Of a stretch of 24,378 nucleotides of DNA, positions 22,685-24,378 are shown piece by piece (position 1 is the stretch's first letter; the number at the start of each line of letters is the position of its first letter). This stretch comes from an uncultured Eubacterium sp. (lineage in GTDB: Bacteria; Bacillota; Clostridia; Lachnospirales; Lachnospiraceae), in the NCBI GenBank assembly GCA_905236295.1, contig CAJOQF010000034.1, positions 1-24,378 on the forward strand. Direction: 5' to 3'. The notes under the pieces were generated by a model. The model worked only from the letters and a program-made list of their open reading frames with translations. It had not been told where the DNA came from and made no database searches. Position numbers and translations under genes: made by a program.

Positions 22685-24175
22685 TTACTTGAGGAACTCC
22701 ATAACAACTTCCGGCATCTTGTCCACATCACAAACCGTATCATGGAGCACAGGCGCGCTCTTCAACTCGCTTACCGCCTGCGGGATCTTAACATTTGAAA
22801 CCTTCTCAAGCTCATCTATTATGTCAAAGTCATCGAGTCCGTCATACTTTCCGGCATCTATCGCATTCATAACACTTCTTGAGAATTTGTACGGTGAAGC
22901 TGTCGATGCGATGACAGCCTTTGTCTCAGTATCGCCGGTCTCCTTAAGGTACTTGTCATATACGGCACCTGCAACAGCGGTGTGGGTATCGATAACGTAT
23001 CCGCACTCATCATAGAGAGATTTGATCTTTGCAAATGTCTCTTCCTCGCTTGCATAGTTTCCGTAGAAAACATCAAGCTCTTTCTTCATATCGTCTGTTA
23101 TCTCATATTTTCCGGTCTCGCGCAACGACTTCATAAACTCATTGTTCTTGTCAGCGCTCTCGCCGGCGATCTTATAAATAAGTCTCTCAAGGTTGCTTGA
23201 GATAAGGATATCCATAGACGGAGAAGATGTGAGCATAAACTCTCTGTTTCTGTCATAAACTCCCGTCTTGAAGAAATCGTAAAGTACCTTGTTCTCATTT
23301 GATGCACATACAAGCTTTGCAACCGGAAGTCCCATCGCTCTCGCGTAGAAAGCTGCAAGTATGTTTCCGAAATTACCTGTCGGAACGACAATGTTGATCG
23401 CCTCGCCGTCCTTTATCTCGCCCTCGGCAAGAAGTCTGGTGTATGCGTAAACATAGTAAACTACCTGCGGAACGAGACGTCCGATATTTATAGAGTTTGC
23501 TGAAGAGAATCTGAATCCCTTGCCGGCAAGCTCCTTCTTCATAGCTTCATCGGAGAACATCTTCTTAACTCCGGTCTGTGCCTCATCAAAGTTTCCGTTG
23601 ATCCCGACAACCTTGGTGTTCGCACCCTTCTGGGTAACCATCTGAAGCTCCTGTATGCGGCTTACTCCGTTCTTCGGATAGAATACGACTATTCTGGTGC
23701 CCGGCACATCTGCAAATCCGGCCAGAGCAGCCTTTCCCGTATCTCCGGATGTAGCTGTAAGTATTACTATCTCGTCTTTAACATTATTCTTCTTTGCAGC
23801 TGTAGTCATGAGATATGGAAGGATTGACAGCGCCATATCCTTAAATGCTATAGTCTTTCCGTGGAAAAGTTCAAGATAAAAAGCTGACTTTGTCTTTGCG
23901 AGAGGAGCAATCTCCTCGACATCGAACTTCTCATCATAGGCATGCTCTATACAGTATTTGAGCTCTTCCTCGGTATAGTCCGTCAGAAGAAGCTTCATAA
24001 CCTCGAAAGCCACCTCCCTGTAATCCATCTTGGAGAGCTCTTCAAGGCTCTTGTCAAATGCAGGTATTCTCTCAGGAACATAAAGTCCTCCGTCCGGAGC
24101 AAGTCCCTGTAACACTGCCTTTGATGCTGTTATCTTATCTTCTTTATTTCTCGTACTTGAATACAGTAATTCCAT
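22685..24175 (-). CDS. thrC: Threonine synthase
   Basis: Converts O-phospho-L-homoserine to L-threonine with PLP in the cytoplasm. 496 residues from the ATG at 24175, with AAAGGA five bases upstream; upstream in-frame codons up to 24196 lack a site. LYSSTRNK at the start, GLAPDGGLYVPE (24-35), the PLP lysine Lys112 in GKTIAFKDMAL (106-116), LTATSGDTGKAALAG, and PTGNFGNILAAFYA for phosphate binding are all present. Length agrees with the long threonine synthase class. It follows leuD by 68 bases with no terminator visible, so leucine and threonine genes may share a transcript. Confidence 0.96.
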   Translation of the reverse strand: MELLYSSTRNKEDKITASKAVLQGLAPDGGLYVPERIPAFDKSLEELSKMDYREVAFEVMKLLLTDYTEEELKYCIEHAYDEKFDVEEIAPLAKTKSAFYLELFHGKTIAFKDMALSILPYLMTTAAKKNNVKDEIVILTATSGDTGKAALAGFADVPGTRIVVFYPKNGVSRIQELQMVTQKGANTKVVGINGNFDEAQTGVKKMFSDEAMKKELAGKGFRFSSANSINIGRLVPQVVYYVYAYTRLLAEGEIKDGEAINIVVPTGNFGNILAAFYARAMGLPVAKLVCASNENKVLYDFFKTGVYDRNREFMLTSSPSMDILISSNLERLIYKIAGESADKNNEFMKSLRETGKYEITDDMKKELDVFYGNYASEEETFAKIKSLYDECGYVIDTHTAVAGAVYDKYLKETGDTETKAVIASTASPYKFSRSVMNAIDAGKYDGLDDFDIIDELEKVSNVKIPQAVSELKSAPVLHDTVCDVDKMPEVVMEFLK

Positions 24176-24243
24176 ATCTATCCTTTCTCGACTCACAAAG
24201 CCGATGTCAAATCATATTCTTTTATACTCTCGGGATCCTATAA

Positions 24244-24378
24244 TTATTTGTTGTTGATGTAGTTTATCAATCCCTCAGAGTTTATGATGTTCTGCATAAA
24301 CTCCGGAAATGCCTGACCTTTATAGGTCTTGTTCTTTGTCTTGTTTGTGATGACTCCGGTATCAAAATCGATTGAGAC
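24244..24378 (-). CDS. leuD: 3-isopropylmalate dehydratase small subunit, C-terminal end only
   Basis: The last 44 codons and the TAA stop are present; the gene continues past the right edge. The segment [16 protein letters not shown], followed by [20 protein letters not shown], matches the C-terminus of LeuD, the swivel subunit of the leucine-pathway isomerase. With so short a stretch, a homoaconitase- or methylmalate-type small subunit cannot be excluded. Confidence 0.75.
   Translation of the reverse strand, partial: VSIDFDTGVITNKTKNKTYKGQAFPEFMQNIINSEGLINYINNK

Noticed and set aside
24176..24243. T-box, attenuator or promoter upstream of thrC
   Set aside because: The gap is only 68 bases. 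TTGACA occurs on the minus strand but has no -10 box at a suitable distance, and no terminator hairpin is present.

Overview
The window reads as a piece of chromosome from an anaerobic Firmicute, most likely a gut or rumen Lachnospiraceae. The signs are moderate G+C, strong AGGAGG-type ribosome binding sites, near-consensus sigma-A promoters, and a typical gene set: a CBS/DRTGG-containing family II pyrophosphatase, DUF4358 lipoprotein, MBOAT plus DHHW pair, COG2509 flavoprotein and YlmH. Genus cannot be fixed from the sequence. I see no tRNA, rRNA, CRISPR array, insertion sequence or phage gene.

Left end (1-3100). A minus-strand operon encodes a short-chain reductase, a 3-hydroxyacyl-CoA-dehydrogenase-like enzyme and a cyclase-family metal hydrolase that runs off the left edge. 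This trio matches the reductase, dehydrogenase and cyclohydrolase of the anaerobic phloroglucinol pathway: ring reduction, hydrolytic ring opening, oxidation to 3,5-dioxohexanoate. A divergent small cupin without the usual metal ligands shares the regulatory region, which holds a promoter on each strand and an inverted repeat at each predicted transcription start.

Metal block (3182-6989). One minus-strand operon carries a G3E/CobW GTPase with a 65-residue His/Asp tract, a second G3E GTPase fused to a TIGR03943/DUF1980-like domain, and a manganese-dependent CBS-type inorganic pyrophosphatase. It looks like metal delivery joined to a metalloenzyme.

Envelope and stress block (7020-10107). A LemA protein and a DUF2207 membrane protein form a minus-strand pair. 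It is divergent from an OhrR-type peroxide sensor whose promoter contains a CAATT-A-AATTG box. A strong, probably bidirectional terminator follows ohrR.

Amino-acid enzyme block (10143-12018). A LysA-like decarboxylase with an altered PLP-site motif is followed by a flavin-reductase-like protein, behind an extended -10 promoter.

Long operon (12059-24378). Eleven minus-strand genes lie head to tail with short gaps or overlaps: leuD (3' end only), thrC, HI0933-family flavoprotein, SGNH esterase, COG2509 flavoprotein, a divergent LigA, membrane-anchored transglutaminase-like protein, DUF4358 lipoprotein, MBOAT acyltransferase, DHHW/AlgX-like protein and ylmH. The four envelope genes look like a surface-polymer O-acylation module placed behind housekeeping genes. 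The LigA homologue lacks a conserved lysine of the nucleotidyltransferase core.
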